DNA from: Paenibacillus sp. PAMC 26794
GTDB lineage: Bacteria; Bacillota; Bacilli; Paenibacillales; Paenibacillaceae
Reading direction: 5' to 3'
Length of the DNA stretch: 40,870 bases
Assembly: GCF_000316035.1 (NCBI RefSeq)
Contig: NZ_ANHX01000058.1
Location: 1-40,870, forward strand
Below are positions 33,577-40,870 of this stretch, piece by piece. The notes below the pieces were generated by a model. It ran no database searches. It was not told the DNA's origin and worked only from the letters and a program-made list of their open reading frames with translations. Positions within the stretch are counted from its first letter, which is position 1; each line of letters starts with the position of its first letter. The position numbers and the translations under genes were made by a program.

Positions 33577-34416
33577 TTATCCTTTTAATCCGCTGGTGCT
33601 CATCCCTTGAACAATTTGTTTCTGGAATATGAAGAACACAGCTACAACCGGAACCAGACTGACGATGGACATGGCGAACATTGCACCCCAGTTGGAGGCA
33701 GATTCGCTATCGAGGAACATTTTCAGCGCCATCGACACGGTGTATTTATCAGGCGAGTTCAAGTACAATACCGGACCGAGCAGATCCTCCCATCTCCAGT
33801 AGAAGGAGAAGATGGCTGCAGTCGCCAGAGAAGACTTGATCAGTGGCATAATAATCTGAATATACAATCTGAACTTGTTACATCCATCGATGGTTGCAGC
33901 CTCATCCAGCTCCTTCGGAATCGTTCGAATGAACTGTACCATCAGGAAAATGAAGAATGGCATTCCGAAGAATGTAGGGACAACGATTGGCAGAATGGTA
34001 TTCAACCAGCCCAGCTTCGTGAAGATAATGTATTGAGGAACCAATACCACGTCATGTGGCAACATCAGCGTTAACATCATCAAGGAGAACCAGAACGTGC
34101 GTCCCTTGAAGTTAAGTCTGGCAAAACCAAAAGCGATCAGCGATGACGATATTACGGCACCGATAGTGGAAATAACCACGATTACAAGTGAGTTGGTGAT
34201 GTAATCCATAAACGGTCTTCCAGCGGTTCCTTTCCAACCATCCACATAGTTGCTCCAGATCCACTCCGCAGGAAACAGGGTATCCGCTGTGACGAATATC
34301 GTACGACTTTCCTTGAATGAACTGAATAGCATCCATAGAACGGGATAGAGCATCAGGAGGGCAAGAGCTGCAACGAACAGGTGATAAATGGGCCATTTCA
34401 CATTTCTCCAAACCAT
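33577..34416 (-). CDS. Carbohydrate ABC permease, MalG type (YesQ-like)
   Basis: 279 residues, six membrane helices. The EAA loop is seen as ELDEAATIDGCNKFRLYIQIIMPL (about 180-203, read in pieces), typical of inner-membrane CUT1 sugar permeases. The ATG follows GGAGGGAAGTAACG; the TAA of the upstream permease lies inside this leader, three bases ahead. It pairs with the YesP-like permease. As in B. subtilis yesOPQ, no ATPase gene is linked, so a shared MsmX-type ATPase is likely used. Confidence 0.93.
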   Translation of the reverse strand: MVWRNVKWPIYHLFVAALALLMLYPVLWMLFSSFKESRTIFVTADTLFPAEWIWSNYVDGWKGTAGRPFMDYITNSLVIVVISTIGAVISSSLIAFGFARLNFKGRTFWFSLMMLTLMLPHDVVLVPQYIIFTKLGWLNTILPIVVPTFFGMPFFIFLMVQFIRTIPKELDEAATIDGCNKFRLYIQIIMPLIKSSLATAAIFSFYWRWEDLLGPVLYLNSPDKYTVSMALKMFLDSESASNWGAMFAMSIVSLVPVVAVFFIFQKQIVQGMSTSGLKG

Positions 34417-34418
34417 CG

Positions 34419-35321
34419 TTACTTCCCTCCTTCAGATTCGTAGAACACCCAGTACTTGGATGTCAGGAACACGGCTACCGTGAGTATACCGATCATGATG
34501 AGCATGATCCAGGCCATTGCCGAAGCATAACCCATGTTGTTAAACATAAACGCCTGACGGAACAGATACAGGGAGTACAGCATCGTACCGTCCATTGGAC
34601 CACCTTCGCCTTTGGAGATAATATAGGCAGGTACAAACGTCATGAATGCACCAATCGTCTGCATAATCATATTGAACAGGACGATCGGGCTAAGTAGTGG
34701 CAAGGTGATGCTGAAAAATTTCCGTATAGGGTTCGCGCCATCCACACCTGCTGCCTCGTACATCTCAGTAGGGATATTTTTGAGACCAGCCAGGAAGATC
34801 AGCATGGACGAACCAAACTGCCACACAGACAGTGAGATGAGCATAACCAAGGATGCATTCGGGTCACCAAACCAGCTTATAGGCCCGATCCCGATTGCCG
34901 TTAGAGCACTGTTGATAACACCCTCATTACTGAAGAGGTTACGCCACATAATGGATACGGCCACACTACCACCGATAATGGATGGCAGGTAATACAGCGT
35001 CCGGTACGTTCCAATCATACGAGAGCCAGTGTTCAGGACCATCGCTACGAAGAGGGCAAAGACCAACCTTAACGGTACCCCAATGAATACATACAGAAAC
35101 GTCACTTTGACCGAGTTCCAATATTTCGGATCATCAAAAAACATTTTGGTGTAGTTATCAAGCCCAATCCACCGCGGAGAAGTGAATAAGTTATAACTCG
35201 TGAAAGACATATATAAGGACACAAACATGGGGATGAGTGTGAAGCCCAGGAATCCAATAATAAACGGGCTTATGAACGCATATCCAGTTAAGTTTCTACG
35301 TAACGACGAATACTGCCTCAA
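34419..35321 (-). CDS. Carbohydrate ABC permease, MalF/UgpA type (YesP-like)
   Basis: 300 residues with six membrane helices. It starts at TTG (35319-35321) with GAAGGAGG nine bases ahead. The EAA loop MYEAAGVDGANPIRKFFSIT is conserved in CUT1 permeases. First permease of the importer pair; a long hairpin region lies between it and the binding-protein gene upstream. Confidence 0.93.
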   Translation of the reverse strand: MRQYSSLRRNLTGYAFISPFIIGFLGFTLIPMFVSLYMSFTSYNLFTSPRWIGLDNYTKMFFDDPKYWNSVKVTFLYVFIGVPLRLVFALFVAMVLNTGSRMIGTYRTLYYLPSIIGGSVAVSIMWRNLFSNEGVINSALTAIGIGPISWFGDPNASLVMLISLSVWQFGSSMLIFLAGLKNIPTEMYEAAGVDGANPIRKFFSITLPLLSPIVLFNMIMQTIGAFMTFVPAYIISKGEGGPMDGTMLYSLYLFRQAFMFNNMGYASAMAWIMLIMIGILTVAVFLTSKYWVFYESEGGK

Positions 35322-35345
35322 TGGAACGAACCTCCTTCATGGATC

Positions 35346-35449
35346 AGCTTGCTCCCTCATCCTGGCTTCGGGTTATCTGGACGGGGAAAGGCCCTCGCAT
35401 TCGCGAGTAGCCCCTTTCCCGACCATCCCTGTAGTGGGACGAGCAAGCT
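35346..35449 (-). other. Large nested hairpin between binding-protein and permease genes
   Basis: The outer stem is AGCTTGCTC (35346-35354) with GAGCAAGCT (35441-35449). Inside lies a GGGGAAAGG / CCTTTCCC arm (35383-35391 with 35413-35420) capped by CTCGC/GCGAG (35394-35398 with 35403-35407). No T-run follows on the minus strand. Such a structure after the solute-binding gene usually protects the upstream mRNA, giving more binding protein than permease. Confidence 0.7.
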
Positions 35450-35461
35450 ATCATTCAACTG

Positions 35462-36745
35462 TTATTTATTGTTCGCTAGTACAGATTCGGCGTTCTTGCG
35501 GAATGTTTCTGCTGCCTGTTCAGGTGTAATTTTTCCAAAGTTCAACTCTTCAACCACATCTGACAGGGCAGAGATTACTTCAGGCGAACCAACCGGTGGC
35601 GGAGAACTCATTGGTGAAGCTTTTGGCTCCATTGCTGCTACGAATTCAAAAACCTGTTTCGTTGCGTCACTCAGCTCAGGTGCGATAGCTTCTTTGATTG
35701 CTCCTGAGATCGGCACACCACGCTCACCTTTGATCAGTTTGTTGGCTTCCACGTCATTCACCCAGAAATCAATGAATTTAGCCGCTTCTTCCTTCACTTT
35801 GGAGTTGGAAGTTACACCCCAGTACATACTTGGTTGCATATATAGTCCTTTTTCCATATCCGGTCCTGGCATTGGAGCGATCTCGAGTGGACGGTTCGCT
35901 ACCTGTTGCAAGGCTACGAACTGGTTGGACCATTGCCATACGCCAATTCCTTTTTCCTTCACGAGATCTGACTCCTCAATAATGCCCTTGGTTTGGTTGG
36001 CTACATCCGGTGTAGGTGCTGCGCCCTGCTCGATCATGCGGCGCATAAGCCCGAAGAACTCAACAAACAATTGGTCATCATCATATCCAAGACCTGTACC
36101 TTCCGCATTGTAAAGCGACAGTCCTTTGGTACGCAGGAAGTAGTGGAAGAAAATATCCGGAGCTACTCCTCCATCCAAATACAGACCTTTATCTGCGGCT
36201 TGTTTACCCAGTGCTTCGTACGATTCCCAAATCATATTGTCAGGGATTGCATCTACGCCTGCCTTTTTAAGCAACGCCGGATCATATTGGAAGCCCAGAA
36301 CGTTAACACCGGCAGGTACACCGTATTGTTTACCGTTAATTACACCTGTGCTAATAACATTCTCGGACACATCGTCCACTTTGATCTGGTTGCCCAGATA
36401 AGGTGCTAGATCCTCAAGCTGACCATTCTGTGCATATTGGCTGATGTAGGAAATATCCATCTGAACGATGTCAGGCAACTGATTTGCAGCTGCTTGTGGC
36501 GCGAGCTTTTTCCAGTAGTCATCAAATGAAGCATATTCCACATCGATTTTGACATTCGGGTTTTTCGATTTGTACAGGTCGATGACCTTCTGTGTATATT
36601 CATGCCGTGCATCCGAACCCCACCAAGCGATCCGCAGGGTAACCGAGTCATCTCCAGATGCTCCTTCAGTTCCTCCACCTGAGCTACATGCCGCTGTAAA
36701 AACGAGCAATGCAGCCATCATCAGGAATATTGCCTTTTTCACCAT
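35462..36745 (-). CDS. Sugar ABC transporter substrate-binding lipoprotein (YesO-like)
   Basis: 427 residues. Signal peptide with lipobox FTAAC (Cys20), then a Gly/Ser linker and a type 1 extracellular solute-binding fold starting VTLRIAWWGSDARHEYTQKVIDLY (CUT1 style, read in pieces). It captures oligosaccharides outside the membrane and hands them to the two permeases downstream. First gene of the importer operon, after a perfect cre site and behind the yesMN terminator. Substrate is inferred as pectin/rhamnogalacturonan fragments from the esterase downstream and the YesMN-like regulators upstream. Confidence 0.93.
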   Translation of the reverse strand: MVKKAIFLMMAALLVFTAACSSGGGTEGASGDDSVTLRIAWWGSDARHEYTQKVIDLYKSKNPNVKIDVEYASFDDYWKKLAPQAAANQLPDIVQMDISYISQYAQNGQLEDLAPYLGNQIKVDDVSENVISTGVINGKQYGVPAGVNVLGFQYDPALLKKAGVDAIPDNMIWESYEALGKQAADKGLYLDGGVAPDIFFHYFLRTKGLSLYNAEGTGLGYDDDQLFVEFFGLMRRMIEQGAAPTPDVANQTKGIIEESDLVKEKGIGVWQWSNQFVALQQVANRPLEIAPMPGPDMEKGLYMQPSMYWGVTSNSKVKEEAAKFIDFWVNDVEANKLIKGERGVPISGAIKEAIAPELSDATKQVFEFVAAMEPKASPMSSPPPVGSPEVISALSDVVEELNFGKITPEQAAETFRKNAESVLANNK

Positions 36746-36801
36746 GCCAATCTCCCCTTTTATGTTGATATGGTTGTGTGAACGAGTTATCCTTTTATTT
36801 C

Positions 36802-36815
36802 TGATAACGCTTTCA
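36802..36815 (-). promoter_or_regulatory. cre site (CcpA binding) upstream of the sugar importer
   Basis: The minus strand reads TGAAAGCGTTATCA, a full match to the cre consensus TGWAARCGYTWWCA, 57-70 bases before the binding-protein start. It predicts glucose repression of the importer operon through CcpA. Confidence 0.85.
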
Positions 36816-36884
36816 CAAACTTGTTAATGTCATTTTCGCAAATGTACGACCAGAGTTGAATACACAAAACCGTCTTGTTGGTTC

Positions 36885-36933
36885 AAAAAACAGAGGAGGA
36901 CAACAGTCACCCTCTCGGCGCTGTTCGTCCTCC
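36885..36933 (-). terminator. Terminator of the two-component-system genes
   Basis: On the minus strand GGAGGAC...AACAG pairs with CTGTT...GTCCTCC (36895-36933), and six T follow (36885-36890). It separates the yesMN-like pair from the importer operon. Confidence 0.85.
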
Positions 36934-36966
36934 CCAGACATGAAACACATGATTGGTAGTCCATTG

Positions 36967-38520
36967 TTATATGCCGATCCTGCGGAATTCCGTAGGTGTC
37001 ATACCGGTCCACCTTTTGAACACCTGACTGAAATATTGCGAGTTGCCCCCGAATCCGAACAATTCAGCAAGCTCGAATACTTTCACATCCCCGCCTCTGC
37101 GAATATGGTCACATGCACGTTCAATGCGCAGGCGATTCACGTAGTTGGAGAAATTCTCGCCTGTGACTTTTTTGAAAATCTTGCCTAGGTAATCCGGATT
37201 CATATACAACATCTGATGGGCGACTCCGTTGAGAGAGAGATCCGCCTCTCCATAATGACGATCCACGATATCCATCATCTTCTCCACGGCAGAAGACTGG
37301 CGACTGATATGATTTTTGTAATAACCGGAAGTTAATCGGGCTGCACTGCTTGCAACAAAAGACTTCAAACCAGATAACGTATCGATATGCGGCAGTTCTG
37401 CCATACGCTGGGTGAATTCCGTTGCCTCCTCAGGTGGACAGACATGAACCATCGCCGAGTATAGCTGCACTACGTAAGAGCGAGTCACTTCAATTTCCAG
37501 CTGCTGACGCGATAATAGATCAAACAGACGCTCCACCTCTACCGCTGTTTCTTCGGTATTTCCCGATTTGATCAACTGACACAGTTGCTCAGCATCCTGT
37601 TCTACATGCAATCCGTCGCATTCTCCGGCCAGTACCAGATCATTCTTCGTAATCAGCTTGCCTTCACCGATAAAGAAGCGATGGTTCAGATACTGCAATG
37701 CCTCACGAAACAACCGCCGGGACTGAATCATTCGATCTGCTTCACTCAGCGCAGCGGTCACTTCCAATTTATATAGTCTGGTGAATGCAGCCCGAACCTC
37801 TTCAATACTTTCTTTAAGTCCGGCCGGATCAACTGAATCCGCGAGCAGGATGAGGAGTTTGCCTTCAATGGTTGTGCTTAACAGGACATGTGGGAGCAGA
37901 TCGCTGGCGATATTTTTGATGGCAAATAAGTGACTGTAATCATGTTCATCTACAATTCGGAACAGCAGTAACCGAACTGCGTTCTCTTCAAGCTCCAGAT
38001 CAAACAGCTCCTGATAATACTCCAGATCAACCGGCCCATAGGTGCGGTTGGTCATGAACTCCAGCAGAAATTGCTCCTTCACATGTGGAAGAACACGCTG
38101 CAATCGCTGTTTCATCTCACCGGCAACATGCTCCTTCACCTGGGCATCCTGATGTTCCTGTAACAGTTCAGTTAACGCATCATGGATCTGATTCTCATTG
38201 CAGGGTTTGAGCAAATAATGCTTCACACCGTATTGCATCGCTCTGCGGGCATATTCGAACTCCTTGTAGCCGGATAACATAATGAAACGTACTCCCGGGT
38301 ATGCTTCGGATGCCTTCTCTATGAGTCCGAGACCATCCAGACCCGGCATGGAAATATCCGTAATAATAATATCGGGTCTCGACTGCCCAATTTTATCCAA
38401 TGCTTCGATCCCGTTCCTCGCCGTATCCACCAATTCCGTACCTGCCGCGGCCCAATCGACCACTTGGGAAATCCCCTCCAGAATGACACGTTCATCATCT
38501 ACAAGCATCACTTTGTACAT
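36967..38520 (-). CDS. Response regulator, AraC family (YesN-like)
   Basis: 517 residues from the ATG at 38520 (AGAGGA eight bases ahead); an in-frame ATG two codons earlier (38526) has a worse spacing. The receiver domain has Asp-Asp 8-9 and phospho-acceptor Asp55 in IITDISMPGLDG; Lys of LLKPCNE completes it. A long middle linker follows, then an AraC-type double helix-turn-helix (about 415-515: GKIFKKVTGENFSNYVNRLR, FGFGGNSQYFSQVFKRWTG). It overlaps the kinase gene by 26 bases. Likely activates the importer operon just downstream. Confidence 0.93.
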   Translation of the reverse strand: MYKVMLVDDERVILEGISQVVDWAAAGTELVDTARNGIEALDKIGQSRPDIIITDISMPGLDGLGLIEKASEAYPGVRFIMLSGYKEFEYARRAMQYGVKHYLLKPCNENQIHDALTELLQEHQDAQVKEHVAGEMKQRLQRVLPHVKEQFLLEFMTNRTYGPVDLEYYQELFDLELEENAVRLLLFRIVDEHDYSHLFAIKNIASDLLPHVLLSTTIEGKLLILLADSVDPAGLKESIEEVRAAFTRLYKLEVTAALSEADRMIQSRRLFREALQYLNHRFFIGEGKLITKNDLVLAGECDGLHVEQDAEQLCQLIKSGNTEETAVEVERLFDLLSRQQLEIEVTRSYVVQLYSAMVHVCPPEEATEFTQRMAELPHIDTLSGLKSFVASSAARLTSGYYKNHISRQSSAVEKMMDIVDRHYGEADLSLNGVAHQMLYMNPDYLGKIFKKVTGENFSNYVNRLRIERACDHIRRGGDVKVFELAELFGFGGNSQYFSQVFKRWTGMTPTEFRRIGI

Positions 38521-40282
38521 CGTCATCGTCCTCTCTGATCCAAGGTATGCTGATCGATACTACAGTTCCTGATCCGGGCTTGCTGCTCATCACCATTCCA
38601 CCTTCATCGCCGAAGGTCAGTCTGATTCGTTCCTGGATGTTAGATAACCCAATGCCCTGTCCTCTTGTCTGAATACGTCCTTCGTGTAGTTGTTCCAGGA
38701 ATTCCGGTGTCATCCCCGGACCGTCGTCCTCGACTTCAATAATCACCTTATCTCCATCTGCTCTCGCCCGGATTCGAATCCGACAGGGGTCAATGCTTGG
38801 TTCGAGTGCATAATGTATGGCGTTCTCCACCAACGGCTGTAATGTTAACTTCGGTATCCGTGCCGTTCCTACCTCCGGGGCAATTTCCATGTCGAAATCC
38901 AGTCTTTCCTCAAAACGCGTGCGCTGAATTGTGACGTAACTGCGGACAATGTCCAGCTCTCTTTCCAGCGTGATCCACTTCTCGGACATATTCACAGAGC
39001 TGCGCAGCAGGAATCCAAGCGCCTCAACCATTTCCGAGATCTGACGTTGTTTCTGTACTTTAGCCATCCAGTTAATGGATTCAAGCGTGTTGTATAGGAA
39101 ATGAGGATTAATCTGTGCTTGAAGCGCTTTCAGCTCAGTCTCACGAATCACCAGTTGCTTCGCATAATTCTCATCAATTAATTCACGAATCCGCTGAAGC
39201 ATCATCTTGAATGTCCGATGCAGCAGCCCAACCTCATTCTGTGGAGATATCGGAACATTGCCAAGGGCTGCCTCCTCCAGCTTATCCAGATCACCTTTTT
39301 CGATATTACGCATCTTTTTGATCAGCTGCGCAATCGGATGGGTAATACTGCGGGAGAACTTTGCTCCAATTATGAGTGCCGCCAGAAAAATCATGATAAA
39401 AATAACCGTGACTAACTGTTTAACAAACTGAATTTTTTTAAACATCTGGTCAAAAGGTGTGGTGTACAGGTACGTCCAGTCTGTGTAGGAAGAATTGGCA
39501 CGAGCTACAAAGTGTCTGCCCTGCTCAAACATGGCAATTCCATAGGGTTGGGTACGCTTCAGTTCCGATTCAATCTCAGCTTCACTTACCGAAGATTCGG
39601 TTGGATAGATTACTTCTTTTCCATCCGAAATCAATAACTGTGAGTCCTCTGCGGGTTCCTGCATCTGATCCTGTACGATTCGGTCCAGACGCACTCGGAT
39701 AATTAGAGTTCCGAGCTTATCCAGTGTAAATGCGCCCCCAGTAAAAGATTTCACCTGTCGTACAGATAAAAGCCTGGCTTGTTTATCCCCGCTGGTGTGC
39801 CAGACATTGGAGCCTGTATATTGATCTCCCAGCGATACCAGTTCCCTTTGCTTCGACTCCGAAATCCCTTCCCGGTTCCCTGCAGCCATGACGTTATTAT
39901 CATTATCGATAAATAGCATGGAATAGACGTATTTCTCAGAACCCGCATAAGCAACCAATCGGTTGGTAATTTTCTTGCGCAGACCATTTCTCTCATATCC
40001 CGTCTCGGCCTTTTCAAGTTGAAGCAAATATTGTTGAAGCGGCTCGTCTGACATCACCTTGAAGGAGAGATTGGAAACTTCACGTAGTTGATTCTCAATG
40101 CCTACTGAAGACATATTGAGGACCTGCGAGGATTTCTCATAGATCTGACGGTCATAGATACTGAACACATATCGGAGTACGGATGCATAAAACGTAAAGC
40201 TGATTAACATCAACAATCCGATGAGGAGAATCGTTTTGTGATGAATCGGTAGCGTTGTGAAAGCGTTCTTAATTTTGTTCAT
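38495..40282 (-). CDS. Sensor histidine kinase (YesM-like)
   Basis: 595 residues. Membrane helices at about 17-40 and 287-308 flank an extracellular dCache-like sensor; a HAMP domain follows (about 309-372). The phospho-acceptor is His394 in QINPHFLYNTLESINW, the His-kinase family of LytS/YesM. The ATPase has Asn487 in LVENAIHYALE, DDGPGM (519-524) and GQGIGLSN (541-548). AAAGGAGC precedes the ATG. It should sense an extracellular carbohydrate or its binding protein and phosphorylate the overlapping AraC regulator. Confidence 0.95.
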   Translation of the reverse strand: MNKIKNAFTTLPIHHKTILLIGLLMLISFTFYASVLRYVFSIYDRQIYEKSSQVLNMSSVGIENQLREVSNLSFKVMSDEPLQQYLLQLEKAETGYERNGLRKKITNRLVAYAGSEKYVYSMLFIDNDNNVMAAGNREGISESKQRELVSLGDQYTGSNVWHTSGDKQARLLSVRQVKSFTGGAFTLDKLGTLIIRVRLDRIVQDQMQEPAEDSQLLISDGKEVIYPTESSVSEAEIESELKRTQPYGIAMFEQGRHFVARANSSYTDWTYLYTTPFDQMFKKIQFVKQLVTVIFIMIFLAALIIGAKFSRSITHPIAQLIKKMRNIEKGDLDKLEEAALGNVPISPQNEVGLLHRTFKMMLQRIRELIDENYAKQLVIRETELKALQAQINPHFLYNTLESINWMAKVQKQRQISEMVEALGFLLRSSVNMSEKWITLERELDIVRSYVTIQRTRFEERLDFDMEIAPEVGTARIPKLTLQPLVENAIHYALEPSIDPCRIRIRARADGDKVIIEVEDDGPGMTPEFLEQLHEGRIQTRGQGIGLSNIQERIRLTFGDEGGMVMSSKPGSGTVVSISIPWIREDDDDVQSDACR

Positions 40283-40636
40283 CCTAAGCGCTCCTTTGGC
40301 TTGCGAAGGGTGCTGTCATGCTATAGGTTAGTGGTTTTATTGTAAGTTATTTTCATATTCACACATCCATTGGTCATCTGACAAGATATATTTATGCAAC
40401 AATATAGAGATGAGTTTTGCACAATGCTCAATTCCAATTAAATAAGAAAGTTAGGGAAAAATGAAAGCCATTTCTATACTACACAAACTCTTAACAATGA
40501 AAATGTATTATATTGTATTTAAATGACTTTTTTTGTCTTTAGTGTAGACATTTGTTTTTTTATTGTACTATAAATAGGATAGCACTGAAATAAAGGGATT
40601 ATAATCCATATTTTTAATAAAATGGAGGGTACAATC
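40283..40636. other. AT-rich divergent intergenic region
   Basis: Holds the leader of the kinase gene (ribosome-binding site only; no convincing -35/-10 chosen) and, on the plus strand, the promoter of the right-edge gene. A perfect 12-bp palindrome GGATTATAATCC lies at 40596-40607, 30 bases before that gene. No coding frame with a ribosome-binding site was found apart from the gene at 40637. Confidence 0.6.
40545..40574 (+). promoter_or_regulatory. Probable SigA promoter of the right-edge gene
   Basis: TAGACA (40545-40550), 18-bp spacer, TATAAA (40569-40574). The palindrome GGATTATAATCC lies about 20 bases downstream, in the early transcript, a place suited to an operator. Confidence 0.5.
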
Positions 40637-40870
40637 TTGAAATTCAAAAAAACAATTACTTCTACTTTAGCCGCAGCAATGCTTGTAGGCGCCTTATCTG
40701 GGCCGGCTACTATTTTTGCAAGTCCCGCTCCTACGAAAACAGTTGTATCTGTTAGTTCAACAATCGTTCCCAACAATTTAACTACAAGATCTTTCCCTAC
40801 TGTTTCATCTAATACAGTTACTATAACTCCAACTGCTGTAGGAGCACAAAATCTTATTTCAAATGTTATT
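40637..40870 (+). CDS. Secreted protein, N-terminal part (runs off the window)
   Basis: 78 codons to the window edge. The start is the TTG at 40637, with GGAGGG seven bases ahead; an in-frame ATG at 40622 overlaps that ribosome-binding site and is less likely. MKFKKTITSTLAAAMLVGAL and on to ATIFAS is a classic Sec signal peptide with cleavage after FAS. The mature part seen is rich in Ser, Thr, Val and Pro with no known domain yet, suggesting a wall-associated or adhesin-like protein. Codon use is AT-rich compared with the rest of the window. Function not recognised. Confidence 0.75.
   Translation, partial: MKFKKTITSTLAAAMLVGALSGPATIFASPAPTKTVVSVSSTIVPNNLTTRSFPTVSSNTVTITPTAVGAQNLISNVI

Noticed and set aside
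1..40870. CRISPR arrays, insertion sequences, prophage or toxin-antitoxin genes
   Set aside because: No regularly spaced repeats, transposase or integrase motifs, or phage genes were seen on either strand.

Overview
The window looks like chromosome of an endospore-forming Firmicute, most probably Paenibacillus. This is inferred from the 16S leader at the left edge, two spore germinant-receptor operons with one good SigG promoter, a purine riboswitch, a T-box, and a pectin-type YesMN/ABC locus. No phage, transposase, plasmid or CRISPR genes were seen. Most of the window is ordinary core and metabolic chromosome.

Layout. (1) 1-300: the leader and tandem promoters of an rRNA operon running leftward out of the window. 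(2) 620-4940, minus strand: a guanine/hypoxanthine-type riboswitch and its purine permease, a small lipoprotein, and guaA. (3) 5060-11260, minus: a MoxR ATPase / DUF58 / transglutaminase operon, preceded by a polysaccharide deacetylase. (4) 11500-17610, plus: dedA, then a five-gene germinant-receptor operon (A, C, small D, B, B) behind a near-consensus SigG promoter. (5) 17657-20799, minus: Bcp peroxiredoxin and a three-gene ABC-2 exporter. (6) 20929-23423, plus: an LCP cell-wall ligase and a GSA aminomutase. (7) 23634-26120: a MocR regulator divergent from an EamA exporter. (8) 26098-27594, plus: a tryptophan T-box, a possible tandem-Trp upstream ORF, and a TrpRS carrying a likely Fe-S Cys motif. 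(9) 27664-31423, plus: a second germinant-receptor operon in the order B, A, C. (10) 31452-40282, minus: a rhamnogalacturonan/pectin-type locus comprising a YesMN-like two-component system, a YesOPQ-like sugar ABC importer behind an excellent cre site, a CE12 acetylesterase and, beyond a GC-rich repeat island, an ASRT-family protein. (11) The right edge holds the start of an AT-rich secreted protein.

How the genes work together. The riboswitch/permease and guaA are two sides of guanine supply (uptake and synthesis). The two ger operons encode two separate nutrient receptors. In the sugar locus, the YesMN-like pair probably senses an extracellular signal and activates import by the ABC transporter, CcpA represses it through cre, and the esterase deacetylates imported oligosaccharides. 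The ASRT protein, known best as a rhodopsin transducer, sits here with no rhodopsin, which suggests a sugar-binding role.

Most unusual observations: the Trp-Trp upstream ORF after the T-box, the Fe-S type TrpRS, the ASRT protein and the repeat island beside it, and a terminator shaped like a tRNA acceptor/T-arm minihelix. No wholly new multi-gene system could be supported.
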